Positions 24,938 to 34,952 of a stretch of DNA of 64,000 bases are shown here, piece after piece. This DNA comes from Cyclobacteriaceae bacterium YHN15. Its GTDB lineage: Bacteria; Bacteroidota; Bacteroidia; Cytophagales; Cyclobacteriaceae. The stretch spans positions 145,554 to 209,553 of the forward strand of contig RKQB01000009.1 in the NCBI GenBank assembly GCA_003797895.1, written 5' to 3'. The notes beneath the pieces were generated by a model that saw nothing but the letters and a program-made list of their open reading frames with translations, did no database searches and was not told where the DNA came from. The translations under genes were made by a program, and so were the position numbers. Position 1 is the stretch's first letter, and each line of letters opens with the position of its first letter.

Positions 24938-26326
24938 TCAGGAAACATTGATTACTTCTTTGATATCCAAGATGATCTTATTGGCCAAATGTTCCGCAGT
25001 AGCCTGCGTCTCTGATTCAGAATAGATTCGGATTATGGGCTCGGTGTTGGATTTTCTCAAATGAACCCATTCTTTTTCAAACTCAATCTTCACTCCATCA
25101 ATATCATTAATTGGGTGTTTGCTGTATTTTTCCTTAATCTTTTCCAAAATTCTATCCACATCAATCTCCGGTGTGAGCTCTATTTTGTTTTTAGATATAT
25201 GGTAATTTGGATAAGTAGCTCTCAATCTGGAAATACTTTTCCCAAATTTGGCCAAATGGGTCAGAAATAATCCAATCCCAACCAAAGCGTCTCGCCCATA
25301 ATGGGATTCAGGATAAATCACCCCTCCATTACCTTCGCCTCCAATGATGGCATTGGTTTCTTTCATTTTATTGACCACGTTTACTTCTCCAACAGCTGCA
25401 GCTTGGTACTGTCCCCCTCTTTTTTCTGTCACATCCCGCAATGCTCTTGTCGAACTTAAGTTTGAAACTGAATTCCCAGAAGTATTGGCCAAAATATAAT
25501 CCGCTACTGCTACCAATGTATATTCCTCCCCAAAAGGAGACCCATCTTCATTCATAAAGCAAAGCCTGTCCACATCAGGATCGACCACTATCCCTAAATC
25601 ATATTTGCCCCGGTTCAACTTCTCCGCAATATCTCTGAGGTTCTCTGGTAAGGGTTCAGGATTATGAGGGAAATGACCATCCGGTGTACAGTACATTTCT
25701 TCAATATCATCCACGCCCAGGGCTCTTAATAACTTTGGTAAGGCAATTCCACCAGTAGAATTCACACAGTCAATAACCACTTTGAATTTTCTGGCAGCGA
25801 TAGCATCCTTGTCGACCAGTTTTAAACCTAAAACATGCGCTACATGCCTGTCAATATAATCTTCAATTACGGTGTATTTCCCTAATTTTTTAACTTCCGA
25901 AAAAGTAAAATCTTCATTCTCTGCACTTTCCAGTATGGCTTTCCCTTCCGCATCTGAAATAAATTCACCCTTATCATTCAATAATTTCAGCGCATTCCAT
26001 TGGATGGGATTGTGGCTGGCGGTAAGAATAATACCTCCACCGGCCTTTTCAAGAGGAACAGCAAGTTCCACTGTGGGGGTAGTACTCAAACCCAAATCAA
26101 TCACATCAATGCCCAAACCCTGTAGAGTTGCGGTAACCAGTTTGGAAACCATTTCCCCTGAAATCCTTGCATCTCTTCCAATAACCACTTTGGGATTTTG
26201 GGTTTGCCGGATCACCCAGGATCCATAAGCTGATGTAAATTTAACAACATCCAAAGGAGTAAGGCCTTCGCCTGGCTTTCCGCCAATTGTACCCCTAATA
26301 CCTGAAATAGATTTAATTAGTGCCAC
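24938..26326 (-). CDS. glmM: Phosphoglucosamine mutase / phosphomannomutase family (GlmM-like)
   Basis: The enzyme interconverts glucosamine-6-P and -1-P on the way to UDP-GlcNAc for peptidoglycan and LPS. The phosphoserine loop TASHNP (Ser104), metal loop DPDVDR (249-254), sugar loop GGEGNGGV and phosphate loop RKSNTEPIIRIYSES are all present across 462 residues. The sugar loop differs from the usual GEQSGH of GlmM, so phosphomannomutase activity cannot be excluded. It begins 69 bp after the 76-residue membrane protein's start region and precedes the cysteine desulfurase. Confidence 0.9.
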   Translation of the reverse strand: MALIKSISGIRGTIGGKPGEGLTPLDVVKFTSAYGSWVIRQTQNPKVVIGRDARISGEMVSKLVTATLQGLGIDVIDLGLSTTPTVELAVPLEKAGGGIILTASHNPIQWNALKLLNDKGEFISDAEGKAILESAENEDFTFSEVKKLGKYTVIEDYIDRHVAHVLGLKLVDKDAIAARKFKVVIDCVNSTGGIALPKLLRALGVDDIEEMYCTPDGHFPHNPEPLPENLRDIAEKLNRGKYDLGIVVDPDVDRLCFMNEDGSPFGEEYTLVAVADYILANTSGNSVSNLSSTRALRDVTEKRGGQYQAAAVGEVNVVNKMKETNAIIGGEGNGGVIYPESHYGRDALVGIGLFLTHLAKFGKSISRLRATYPNYHISKNKIELTPEIDVDRILEKIKEKYSKHPINDIDGVKIEFEKEWVHLRKSNTEPIIRIYSESETQATAEHLANKIILDIKEVINVS

Positions 26327-26382
26327 GGTTAAATAATTAAGTTAAAATTGAAAAATCCTGTCAAACAGGAACATAAAAGATT

Positions 26383-26613
26383 TTATTTGAATTTGGCCAG
26401 CACTTTGTCCACTTCGTTGTCGGGATTGCCACAAGCACTGTTCGCATCAACAGTCTTGCCGCAATAACTGCACGTTCCTCCATCCTTATTGAGGTAAGGG
26501 TTCTGAGATGCACAGGTTCCTTTAAACTGTCCGTCTTTTAGAAATATCAGTCTTACTGACATCAATATGAAAAACAGTGCAAGAAATCCCAATGTCAAAT
26601 ATAAGGTTGCCAT
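26383..26613 (-). CDS. Small membrane protein with four cysteines (NqrM-like layout)
   Basis: The 76-residue protein has one N-terminal membrane helix (about residues 4-24), then KGTCASQ and a cysteine array Cys34, Cys48, Cys51 and Cys61. This helix-plus-KGxC-plus-three-Cys layout resembles NqrM, which helps insert iron into the Na+-translocating NADH:quinone reductase, but spacing differs and no nqr genes are in the window. Otherwise it would be a Bacteroidota membrane protein of unknown function. It lies 56 bp upstream of glmM on the same strand. Confidence 0.6.
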   Translation of the reverse strand: MATLYLTLGFLALFFILMSVRLIFLKDGQFKGTCASQNPYLNKDGGTCSYCGKTVDANSACGNPDNEVDKVLAKFK

Positions 26614-26685
26614 ATCAATTTAATTTGCGCAAATTTACGTATTACTTTCAAAACGTCCTCATAATAATAATAGTTTCCCCCTTAT

Positions 26686-27495
26686 ATGTCTGAATTATCA
26701 TCAAGAGAGACTCAACTCTCTGAATTTGACCGATTATTGACCATTATGGATGAATTGAGGGCACAATGCCCCTGGGATAAAAAACAAACTTTGGAAAGTC
26801 TCAGACATTTGACCATTGAAGAAACCTTTGAGCTTTCGGATGCCATTCTGGAAAATGACCTAAATGAAATTAAAAAAGAATTGGGGGATATTCTCCTACA
26901 TATCGTCTTTTACGCAAAAATAGGAGCTGAAAAAGAGGCCTTTGACATAGGGTCGGTGATCAACAGCCTCTGTGAAAAACTGATCAGGAGGCATCCCCAT
27001 ATTTATGGAGATACAGAAGCAAATGATGAGGAAACCGTCAAGCATAATTGGGAAAAAATCAAACTCAAGGAAAAAGGAAATTTATCCGTTTTGGGCGGAG
27101 TGCCTAAATCCCTACCTGCATTGATAAAAGCCATGAGAATTCAGGAAAAGGCACGTGGGGTAGGTTTTGATTGGGAGGAAAAACGCCAGGTATGGGAAAA
27201 GGTAGAAGAGGAAATGAAAGAATTTAAAGAAGAATTTAACGCAGCAAAAGAGGACGAAATCGATAAGGAAAAAGCAAGCGGCGAATTTGGTGATCTGCTG
27301 TTCTCCTTGATCAATTATGCCCGATTCATTGATATCAATCCGGAAGAAGCACTTGAAAGGACCAATCTTAAATTTATCAAACGCTTTCAATACCTTGAAA
27401 ATGCCGCACGAAATGCCGGTAGAAAAATTGAAGACATGAGTCTAGCTGAAATGGATGTATACTGGGAAGAAGCCAAAAGGATTTCGGAAAGTTAA
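26686..27495 (+). CDS. mazG: Nucleoside triphosphate pyrophosphohydrolase MazG
   Basis: MazG hydrolyses NTPs and dNTPs to monophosphates. The 269-residue protein has two tandem MazG domains: the first with LRAQCPWDKKQTLESL, EETFEL and KKELGDILLHIVFYA (about residues 25-75), the second with EKVEEEMKEFKEEF and GEFGDLLFSLINYARF (about 165-215). The E-x2-E and E-x2-D metal residues are kept in both. It is convergent with the cupin gene and divergent from the NqrM-like gene. Confidence 0.95.
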   Translation: MSELSSRETQLSEFDRLLTIMDELRAQCPWDKKQTLESLRHLTIEETFELSDAILENDLNEIKKELGDILLHIVFYAKIGAEKEAFDIGSVINSLCEKLIRRHPHIYGDTEANDEETVKHNWEKIKLKEKGNLSVLGGVPKSLPALIKAMRIQEKARGVGFDWEEKRQVWEKVEEEMKEFKEEFNAAKEDEIDKEKASGEFGDLLFSLINYARFIDINPEEALERTNLKFIKRFQYLENAARNAGRKIEDMSLAEMDVYWEEAKRISES

Positions 27496-27819
27496 TTTGG
27501 GAAATATGTATATACATTATTCTGCCACTAACAAAATATTCGCGGGTTTTTAGAGGACTGGATATTTGTTGATATTGGATATTTAGATATTTTTTCGGAA
27601 ACATTTCTTTATCTTCTCTTAATTTCCCTACTAGCAAGATTGGATATTCATAATTTGGAAAATTTTGAACCGGAAGCTCGATCCTTAAAGCTTTAAATTT
27701 TTGATTTAGAGTTATGGTTCCTGGATTTTATATTTTGGTAATTGATAATTTTTCAACCCAACTTCAACGTCACCAGGTTGGAAATTTGGAGTTTGGAATT
27801 TGGGTTTTTTTTCACTGCC
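27496..27819. other. Gene-free convergent intergenic region with short AT-rich repeats
   Basis: These 324 bp separate the convergent mazG and cupin genes. The sequence repeats GGATATT several times (around 27555-27590 and 27640) with GATATT spacers, and is AT-rich. I see no convincing terminator or promoter. A plus-strand ORF beginning at 27714 runs antisense into the cupin gene and looks spurious. Confidence 0.6.
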
Positions 27820-28314
27820 TCACCTTCCAAAGTCATCCTGCAATCTTACAATATCATCTTCATCAGACGGGTTTTCCGCATCGGTATGCTGCCAGATTTC
27901 AGCTACTACTCCCCAATCATCCAATCCTATCAGTCGGTGTCTTTCCCCTTGGGATAATTTGATTTTATCTCCACTTTGTAACAGATGCTTTTCTTTCTCC
28001 TCATCGGTCAAACTCGTAGCTACTGCGACTGTACCATCAATACATCTCCAAATTTCCGCCCTTCTGAAGTGGTACTGCCAGCTTAACCTTTTTTCTGGGG
28101 CAACCAAGAGAATTTTAGGACTAAGTTTTTCGGAAATTTTCAATTGGTCAAAATCTTCTTCAGGAAAAAAATGATCGGCAAATTTTTTTGCTTGAGACTC
28201 ATCAATTACCAAAAACCCTCCCCAAGGGCGATTCCTGTCTTCGCTGATAATATCAAAGCCCAAAGATTTTACTAGGAGCTCGGTATTTCCAAAAATTTCA
28301 TGTGTTGATTTCAT
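27820..28314 (-). CDS. Cupin-domain protein, mannose-6-phosphate isomerase type II-like
   Basis: The 164-residue protein carries NRPWGGFLVID (residues about 27-37), the signature start of type II phosphomannose isomerase/GDP-mannose cupins. A cupin core follows: LSWQYHFRRAEIWRCIDGT supplies a metal-binding His and Glu, and GERHRLIGLDDWGVVAEIW the second His. The usual RPWG-QxHxHRAEHW pattern is altered to WQYHFRRAEIW, so one of the canonical histidines is missing. Sugar-phosphate isomerase activity is plausible but unproven. The gene stands alone. Confidence 0.8.
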   Translation of the reverse strand: MKSTHEIFGNTELLVKSLGFDIISEDRNRPWGGFLVIDESQAKKFADHFFPEEDFDQLKISEKLSPKILLVAPEKRLSWQYHFRRAEIWRCIDGTVAVATSLTDEEKEKHLLQSGDKIKLSQGERHRLIGLDDWGVVAEIWQHTDAENPSDEDDIVRLQDDFGR

Positions 28315-28532
28315 AACGTAATTATTTCAACAATAAATATTTGTAAAAATGGTGAAATTCTTCTAATCTTTTCCCTACAAAAAAGCATCATTGAATGGAT
28401 TTAATCTTGATTTTTTTCAAGGAAAACATTTTGCTGAACAATTCAATAACTCATTCTGGTTTTTTTGTAAATTACAGATGTATCAATATTGATATTTTTC
28501 TATTCAGTTACTGATCATTTAGCAACCTAACC

Positions 28533-31500
28533 ATGAAAAAACTTATTCTACTGGGCCTGATGATGGCCCTTTGCCTCCCTTCCTTTTCACAAAAAGGGAA
28601 AAATTCAACCCAAAGCCCTAATGCCCCTTCTTTTGATCCGGATTTATATGAAGGATTAAAATGGAGAAATATTGGCCCGTTTAGAGGTGGTCGCTCCGGG
28701 GCTGTTTCAGGAGTTCCCAATAATGAACTGGCATATTTTGTCGGATACACAGGGGGTGGAATATGGAAAACCGAAAACGCCGGTGTTTCTTGGACAAATG
28801 TCTCTGATGGACAATTCAGTACCAGTTCGGTAGGTGATATTGCTGTCAGTGAATCTGACCCAAATGTAGTCTATGTAGGTATGGGAGAACATGCCATCCG
28901 AGGAGTGATGACGAGTTATGGAGATGGAGTGTATAAATCCACAGATGGAGGTAAAACATGGAAAAATATGGGATTGGAAAAAACCAGGCACATTTCAGAT
29001 GTAGTTATTCATCCTTCTGATCCGGACATAGTTTATATTGCAGCACAAGGGGCAGCTCATGGACCAAGTGAAGAAAGAGGAGTGTATAAAAGCACTGATG
29101 GGGGTCAAAGTTGGAAAAAAGTCCTCTATGTAGATGAAAACACGGGCGCCTCATCTTTAAGCATGGATTACAATAATCCAAGAATCCTATATGCTGCTAC
29201 TTGGGAACATATAAGGCTACCTTGGCAGGTAAGAAGTGGGGGAACGGGTTGTTCTATCTGGAAATCGGTAGATGGAGGAGAAACTTGGGAAAAAATCAAT
29301 AATGGATTGCCCAATGAAATGGGAAAAATCGGAGTCAGCGTTTCCAGGGCAGATTCTGAAAGAGTATATGCCATCGTGGAAGCAGAAAAGTCAATTGCCG
29401 GAGTATACCGCTCTGATAATGCCGGGCAATCATGGACACATATGACAAATAATCCTTTATTGACTTCCCGATCATGGTATTATATGGAAGTAAAGGCAGA
29501 TCCCAAAAACCCAGAGGTTGTCTATGTGCTGAACTCACCGCTTACCAAATCCATTGATGGAGGAAAATCTTTTTCGGTCCTTCCTGTAAGGCATATTGAC
29601 ACACATGATCTGTGGATAAATCCGAATAATCCCAACAACCTTATTTTAGGTGATGATGGAGGTGGAGAAATCACTTTCGATGCGGGAAAAAGCTGGTCCA
29701 CCCAGGACAATCAGCCCACCGCTCAATTTTATAGGGTAAATGTGGACAATTTATTTCCTTACAAAATATATGGGGGACAGCAGGATAACACTTCTGTGGT
29801 CATAAAAAGTAGAAATAATTACATCGGACTGACGGATAAAGATTGGTTTATCGGACCAGGGTGTGAAAGTGCCTTTGTGGCATTTGACCCCAATAATCCC
29901 GTCTTATTATACGGTGGATGTTACCAGGGTATTATTGATGTTTTGGATATGGACAACGGGCACGCAAAAGACATCAGATCCTATCCGGCCAATATTTTGG
30001 CTTATGATGCAAAGGATATGAAATACAGGTTCAACTGGAATGCCCCATTAATTGCCTCACCTCATGATTACAATACTATATATCACGGAGGTAATGTCCT
30101 TTTAAAAACGGAAAATGGAGGTTTAAGCTGGGACGAAATAAGTCCTGACCTCACCAGAAATGACAAAAGCAGACAAGGTCCAGGGGGTGCCCCAATTACA
30201 AATGAAGGTGCAGGAGGGGAAAATTATAATACTTTGAGTTACGTGATAGAATCCCCGCATGAACAAGGGGTAATCTACACGGGTAGTGATTGTGGACTTA
30301 TCCACATTACAAGAGATGGGGGAAAGACTTGGGAAAACATCACTCCTGCAGGTTTACCAGAAAGCTTGATCCAATCCATAGAGGTATCCCCACATGAAAA
30401 GGGAACAGCTTACATTGCAGCTACACGGTATAAATTTAATGATTTTAGGACCATGAGTTATAAAACAACTGACTATGGAAAAACCTGGAATTCGATCAAT
30501 TCAGGAATACAGCAAGATGATTTCATCAAAGTAATCAGAGAGGATAAAAAAGTAAAAGATATTCTTTATGCAGGAGCAGAAAGGGGGTTTTATATCTCTT
30601 TTAATGGAGGTGTGAATTGGTATAATCTCCAATTAAACCTTCCTATAGTACCAGTGACTGACATTACTTTTGCAGATAACGACATGGTCATCTCAACCGC
30701 CGGAAGAGCATTCTGGATTTTGGATGACCTTAGTGCCCTGCAGCAATCCAAAGGGAAATTCGACGGTCTAAAAATCTTTGAACCCAAACCAACTTATAAA
30801 TATGAAGGCTATATCCCTTCTTGGATGGATCTCCCTCCCGGTATAGGAAAAAATCCCATGACAGGTGTCATTTTGGATTATTATCTACCCGAATTTGCTG
30901 ACACCTTGGAATTGAAACTTGAAATAATCAATGGATCAGGAAAGGTAGTCCGTACTTATATCAACCAAAAAGATGAAAATTTCAAACCCTTTCCCGGGGG
31001 ACCATCTCCTAACCCTGTCATTCCTTCAAAAAAGGGAATTAATAGATTTGCTTGGGATTTTAGAGGAGAGACCCTTTTGGAAATTCCCAATGCATTCGTT
31101 TATGGGGATTATCGTGGACATAGACTCTCTCCTGGAAAATATACTGCAAGACTGACCCTTCAAGGAACTTCTTCTGACACCTCCTTTGAAGTGGTACAAG
31201 ATCCAAACTTAAAAAATGTGACCGCTCAGGATTGGATGGCACAGCAAGAGTTGTTGGAAAAAGCAGAAGCCTTGCTTACCGAAATTCACCAGTCTGTAAA
31301 TGATATGCGTCAAGTGAAATCCCAGCTTGACCACCATAACAACTTGTTGAAAGAAAGAGAAGACAGTAAAGATTTGGTCTCATCCGGTGAAGAGCTGATC
31401 AAAAAATTGACAGATTGGGAAAGTAAAATTGTAGAGACCAGACAAAGTAATTTCCAGGATGTCATCAACTTCCCAAGTCAACTCAATGCGCAGTTCTTTG

Positions 31501-31685
31501 AATTAAGGACAGCTATGGACGTCCATGACCCAAGACTTACTGATGCTATAAAAACCAGACTAGCGGAGCTGAAGTCAGAATGGACGTCTTATCAAGATGT
31601 ATTAAATGAATTGATCCAAAAAGATATTCCGGATTATAATGAAAAATACAAATCAAAAAATATTCCGGCGATTATAAAAGATTAA
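28533..31685 (+). CDS. Exported sortilin/BNR-repeat beta-propeller protein
   Basis: The 1050-residue protein has a signal peptide (cleaved near PSFSQK, residue 20). Residues about 40-720 form a beta-propeller with repeated BNR/sortilin motifs such as GGIWKTENAGVSW, GVYKSTDGGKTW, GVYKSTDGGQSW, SIWKSVDGGETW and HITRDGGKTW. The C-terminal part is a beta-rich domain plus a helical tail (about 890-1040). The family is called VPS10/sortilin-type glycosyl hydrolase in Bacteroidota, but catalytic activity is generally undemonstrated. No type IX sorting domain is evident at the C-terminus. YceI follows after 66 bp. Confidence 0.87.
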   Translation: MKKLILLGLMMALCLPSFSQKGKNSTQSPNAPSFDPDLYEGLKWRNIGPFRGGRSGAVSGVPNNELAYFVGYTGGGIWKTENAGVSWTNVSDGQFSTSSVGDIAVSESDPNVVYVGMGEHAIRGVMTSYGDGVYKSTDGGKTWKNMGLEKTRHISDVVIHPSDPDIVYIAAQGAAHGPSEERGVYKSTDGGQSWKKVLYVDENTGASSLSMDYNNPRILYAATWEHIRLPWQVRSGGTGCSIWKSVDGGETWEKINNGLPNEMGKIGVSVSRADSERVYAIVEAEKSIAGVYRSDNAGQSWTHMTNNPLLTSRSWYYMEVKADPKNPEVVYVLNSPLTKSIDGGKSFSVLPVRHIDTHDLWINPNNPNNLILGDDGGGEITFDAGKSWSTQDNQPTAQFYRVNVDNLFPYKIYGGQQDNTSVVIKSRNNYIGLTDKDWFIGPGCESAFVAFDPNNPVLLYGGCYQGIIDVLDMDNGHAKDIRSYPANILAYDAKDMKYRFNWNAPLIASPHDYNTIYHGGNVLLKTENGGLSWDEISPDLTRNDKSRQGPGGAPITNEGAGGENYNTLSYVIESPHEQGVIYTGSDCGLIHITRDGGKTWENITPAGLPESLIQSIEVSPHEKGTAYIAATRYKFNDFRTMSYKTTDYGKTWNSINSGIQQDDFIKVIREDKKVKDILYAGAERGFYISFNGGVNWYNLQLNLPIVPVTDITFADNDMVISTAGRAFWILDDLSALQQSKGKFDGLKIFEPKPTYKYEGYIPSWMDLPPGIGKNPMTGVILDYYLPEFADTLELKLEIINGSGKVVRTYINQKDENFKPFPGGPSPNPVIPSKKGINRFAWDFRGETLLEIPNAFVYGDYRGHRLSPGKYTARLTLQGTSSDTSFEVVQDPNLKNVTAQDWMAQQELLEKAEALLTEIHQSVNDMRQVKSQLDHHNNLLKEREDSKDLVSSGEELIKKLTDWESKIVETRQSNFQDVINFPSQLNAQFFELRTAMDVHDPRLTDAIKTRLAELKSEWTSYQDVLNELIQKDIPDYNEKYKSKNIPAIIKD

Positions 31686-31751
31686 ACCTTTTGGTCAGAA
31701 ATCAGTCAAAGCAGATATACAAAACTCTTTCTTATTTAACCTAATTCAAAA

Positions 31752-32351
31752 ATGAAAATGAAAACAATTCCAATTATCCTTTTTGCTGCGCTGATTTCCT
31801 TCTCTTTTTATTCGGAAAAAAGTGAACTCTTAGCAACTGTTGACAAAAGTGAGAGTTCGGTAACTTGGAAAGCCAGAAAAGTAACTGGCGAACATTTCGG
31901 TAAAGTTACTATTGAAAATGCCGATTTGGATTATCAGAACGGTAAAATCCAAGGTGGTTCATTTACCATGGATATGACGTCCATTACGGTAGAGGACATT
32001 ACTGATGCATCCTCCAACAAAAGGCTAACAGACCACCTGAAATCAGATGATTTCTTCTCTGTTGAAAAGTTCAATGCTTCCAGTTTGAAAATTACAGAAG
32101 CCAAGACAAGCAATGGAAAGGATTACCAGATCACTGGTGATCTTACTATAAAAGGGATCAAAAATCAGGTGACTTTTCCCGCAACAGTGGAAGTAATAGG
32201 CAATAAAGTAACGGCCAATGCTAAAATAACTTTTGACAGAACACAATTTGATATCAAGTACCGTTCCGGAAGTTATTTTGAGAATTTGGCTGATCGCTTA
32301 ATTTATGATGATGTGAATTTAGAAGTTAAACTGGTGGCCATTGCAAATTAA
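31752..32351 (+). CDS. YceI-family periplasmic lipocalin-like protein
   Basis: The 199-residue protein has a short signal sequence followed by the YceI beta-barrel: VDKSESSVTWKARKVTGEHFG (shortened here to its key SSVTWKA and HFGKV parts), GSFTMDMTSITVED, HLKSDDFF and the closing FDRTQFDIKYRSGS. YceI proteins bind polyisoprenoids or other lipids in the periplasm. A start six bases downstream (MKTIPI) is equally possible. It has its own strong terminator at 32371. Confidence 0.92.
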   Translation: MKMKTIPIILFAALISFSFYSEKSELLATVDKSESSVTWKARKVTGEHFGKVTIENADLDYQNGKIQGGSFTMDMTSITVEDITDASSNKRLTDHLKSDDFFSVEKFNASSLKITEAKTSNGKDYQITGDLTIKGIKNQVTFPATVEVIGNKVTANAKITFDRTQFDIKYRSGSYFENLADRLIYDDVNLEVKLVAIAN

Positions 32352-32370
32352 AAATGTAGCTTAAAAATGT

Positions 32371-32403
32371 AAGCCCGGTCAAATCATTGACCGGGCTTTT
32401 TTA
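32371..32403 (+). terminator. Strong Rho-independent terminator after yceI
   Basis: AAGCCCGGTCAA at 32371-32382 pairs perfectly with TTGACCGGGCTT at 32387-32398 across an ATCA loop, followed by TTTTTA. Confidence 0.9.
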
Positions 32404-32487
32404 TTGTAAAATCAGTATCTTGCATTTTTTTGAAATAAAAGGTGTTTTTCCAAGTAAAATAGCCTCTCACTTTAGTAATTTAGCTTT

Positions 32488-34212
32488 ATGGAGTATAAAT
32501 GGATGATTAGGGAAAAGGCTGACCCTATAACAGTAGCTTCTCTTAGCAAGGAAATCAATATTAACCCAACTTTAGCCAATATGCTGGTCAATAGGGGTGT
32601 GGACTCTTTCCAGAAAGCAAAAGATTTTTTCCGCCCGGATCTGGACAAACTTCATGACCCCATGTTGATGAAAGACATGGATAAAGCAGTGGCAAGACTT
32701 AACTGGGCAATTAAAAATGAAGAAAAAATTTTAGTGTATGGTGATTACGATGTAGATGGGACAACATCCGTAGCCATGATGTACGGATATTTAAGACAGT
32801 TTTACCCAAATGTTGGTTTTTACATTCCTGACCGTTACAAAGAAGGTTATGGCATTTCTGAAAAAGGAGTCCGTTTTGCTGCTGAAAATGGTTTTAATCT
32901 GATAATTTCCTTGGATTGTGGCATCAAGGCCATTTCAAAGGTGGTTTTAGCAAAGGAACTTGGAGTGGATTTTATTATTTGTGACCACCATACACCTGGT
33001 GATGCCCTTCCACCTGCTATCGCTATATTGGATCCAAAACGGGCTGATTGCAACTATCCTTATAAAGAATTGAGCGGTTGTGGTGTGGGATTCAAACTGA
33101 TTCAGGCCTTTTGCAAACTTCAGGGTGAGGATACAAGTAAAGTAATGGCCTATCTTGATCTTTTGGCCATTAGTATTGCTGCGGATATTGTTCCCATTAC
33201 AGGTGAGAACAGGGTTTTTGCCTACTATGGCATTGAAAGGATAAACAACAATCCCCGACCTGGAATAAAAGCGCTCATCTTGAGGAGTAAAATTGAGAAC
33301 GATATTGAAATCTCAGACATCGTTTTCAAAATCGGACCAAGAATCAATGCCTCCGGCAGATTGGAACACGCGAAAGCCTCCGTAGAATTAATGATATCGA
33401 AAGATTTGGAAGATGCATTGGCAAGGGCTGAAGTGGTAGATACCGTAAATGCAGCAAGAAAAAATTTTGACGAAAACATTACCAAAGAAGCCATTGCCAT
33501 GATTGAAGGTATGGAAGAGATAAGGCAAATGAGATCCACCGTACTTTTTAAAGAAGATTGGCACAAAGGTGTGATCGGAATAGTGGCCTCAAGGTGTATT
33601 GAGCGGTTTTACAGACCTACTATCATCCTAACAGAATCTAATAACAAAGCGACAGGAAGTGCTCGTTCTGTCTTTGATTTTGACATTTATGATGCCATTT
33701 CTGAATGCAGTGATCTCTTGGAACAATTCGGTGGCCACAAATATGCCGCTGGGTTAACACTCGCGGTTGATAAAGTCCCTGCTTTTCAGGCCAAATTTGA
33801 GGAAGTCGTTAGTTCCAGAATCCATGACATCCACCTAAAGCCTGTTATGGAAATTGATGACGAAATTCTTTTGGATCAGATCAATTATAAATTTTTTAAC
33901 ATTTTAAAGCAAATGGCTCCTTTTGGCCCTGGAAATCCTGAACCCCTATTTATTGTCAAACAGGTTTATGCCGATAATGTAAGGGTCTTAAAGGATAAAC
34001 ACCTAAGATTTAATGTCGTCCAGGATGGACAGGAGACCAAACCGGTGTGTATTGCATTCGGCATGGCAGACAAATCCATTTATCCTGATGAGATTATTTA
34101 TAAAATGTTACTTCGAAAAATGCGATTTGATTTGGCTTTTGAAATCAGAGAGAATACTTTTAGAAACAACAGTAGTCTGCAACTTTACGTGAAAGACATA
34201 AAATTTGATTGA
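32488..34212 (+). CDS. recJ: Single-stranded-DNA-specific exonuclease RecJ
   Basis: RecJ degrades single-stranded DNA 5'-3' in recombination, mismatch and base-excision repair. The DHH-phosphoesterase motifs are intact: VYGDYDVDGTTSVAMM (about residues 81-96), DCGIKA, CDHHTPGD and the DHHA1 motif GRLEHAKASVELM further on. An OB-fold region near residue 450 and a C-terminal domain complete 574 residues, the usual length. It begins the recJ-lptB-GH3 run. Confidence 0.97.
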   Translation: MEYKWMIREKADPITVASLSKEININPTLANMLVNRGVDSFQKAKDFFRPDLDKLHDPMLMKDMDKAVARLNWAIKNEEKILVYGDYDVDGTTSVAMMYGYLRQFYPNVGFYIPDRYKEGYGISEKGVRFAAENGFNLIISLDCGIKAISKVVLAKELGVDFIICDHHTPGDALPPAIAILDPKRADCNYPYKELSGCGVGFKLIQAFCKLQGEDTSKVMAYLDLLAISIAADIVPITGENRVFAYYGIERINNNPRPGIKALILRSKIENDIEISDIVFKIGPRINASGRLEHAKASVELMISKDLEDALARAEVVDTVNAARKNFDENITKEAIAMIEGMEEIRQMRSTVLFKEDWHKGVIGIVASRCIERFYRPTIILTESNNKATGSARSVFDFDIYDAISECSDLLEQFGGHKYAAGLTLAVDKVPAFQAKFEEVVSSRIHDIHLKPVMEIDDEILLDQINYKFFNILKQMAPFGPGNPEPLFIVKQVYADNVRVLKDKHLRFNVVQDGQETKPVCIAFGMADKSIYPDEIIYKMLLRKMRFDLAFEIRENTFRNNSSLQLYVKDIKFD

Positions 34213-34214
34213 AA

Positions 34215-34952
34215 ATGAAGCTGAGAGCTGAAAATCTGGTAAAAATATACAAGGGTCGAAAAGTGGTCAACAATATTTCAGTAGAAGTTGAACAGGGAGA
34301 AATTGTGGGGCTATTAGGTCCTAACGGTGCCGGGAAAACAACCTCTTTTTATATGATTGTAGGGTTGATCAAACCCAATCAAGGTGAGATATTTTTGGAA
34401 GATCAGAATATTACACAACTTCCCATGTATAAAAGAGCCAAATTGGGGATAGGCTATCTCGCCCAGGAAGCCTCTGTCTTCCGAAAACTATCCGTTGAAG
34501 AAAATATCTTGGCTGTTTTGGAAATGACCAATAAAACCAAGGCTGAAATGAAAGAAAAAGTGGAAAGCCTATTGGAGGAATTTAGTCTTACCCATGTGAG
34601 AAAAAACCTCGGAATGGTCCTTTCAGGCGGAGAAAGAAGGAGAACCGAAATAGCTAGGGCCTTGGCCGTTGATCCAAAGTTTGTCCTACTCGATGAGCCA
34701 TTTGCAGGAGTCGATCCCATAGCTGTTGAGGAAATTCAAACCATTGTAGCCAAACTGAAAAATAAAAATATTGGGATACTAATTACTGACCATAATGTGA
34801 ACGAAACGCTTTCCATCACAGATAGGGCTTATTTGATGTTTGAAGGCAGATTGTTAAAAGCAGGATCTGCAGAAGAACTTGCTGCCGATGAACAGGTCAG
34901 GAGGGTTTATCTTGGACAGCACTTTGAACTTAAAAGAAAGGTTTTCAACTGA
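34215..34952 (+). CDS. lptB: LPS export ABC transporter ATP-binding protein LptB
   Basis: LptB powers extraction of lipopolysaccharide from the inner membrane with LptFG. Seen: Walker A GPNGAGKTT, the Q-loop in YLAQEASVFRKL (the LptB-type QEASVFRKLS), signature LSGGERRR, Walker B FVLLDEPFAGVDP and the ITDHNV switch His. The ATG at 34215 lies 2 bp after the recJ stop (an in-frame TTG at 34209 overlaps it). The 245-residue length is typical. The stop codon overlaps the start of the next gene (TGATG). Confidence 0.96.
   Translation: MKLRAENLVKIYKGRKVVNNISVEVEQGEIVGLLGPNGAGKTTSFYMIVGLIKPNQGEIFLEDQNITQLPMYKRAKLGIGYLAQEASVFRKLSVEENILAVLEMTNKTKAEMKEKVESLLEEFSLTHVRKNLGMVLSGGERRRTEIARALAVDPKFVLLDEPFAGVDPIAVEEIQTIVAKLKNKNIGILITDHNVNETLSITDRAYLMFEGRLLKAGSAEELAADEQVRRVYLGQHFELKRKVFN

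Noticed and set aside
27714..27962. 82-residue plus-strand ORF overlapping the cupin gene
   Set aside because: Half of it is antisense to a recognisable cupin; no promoter and odd composition.
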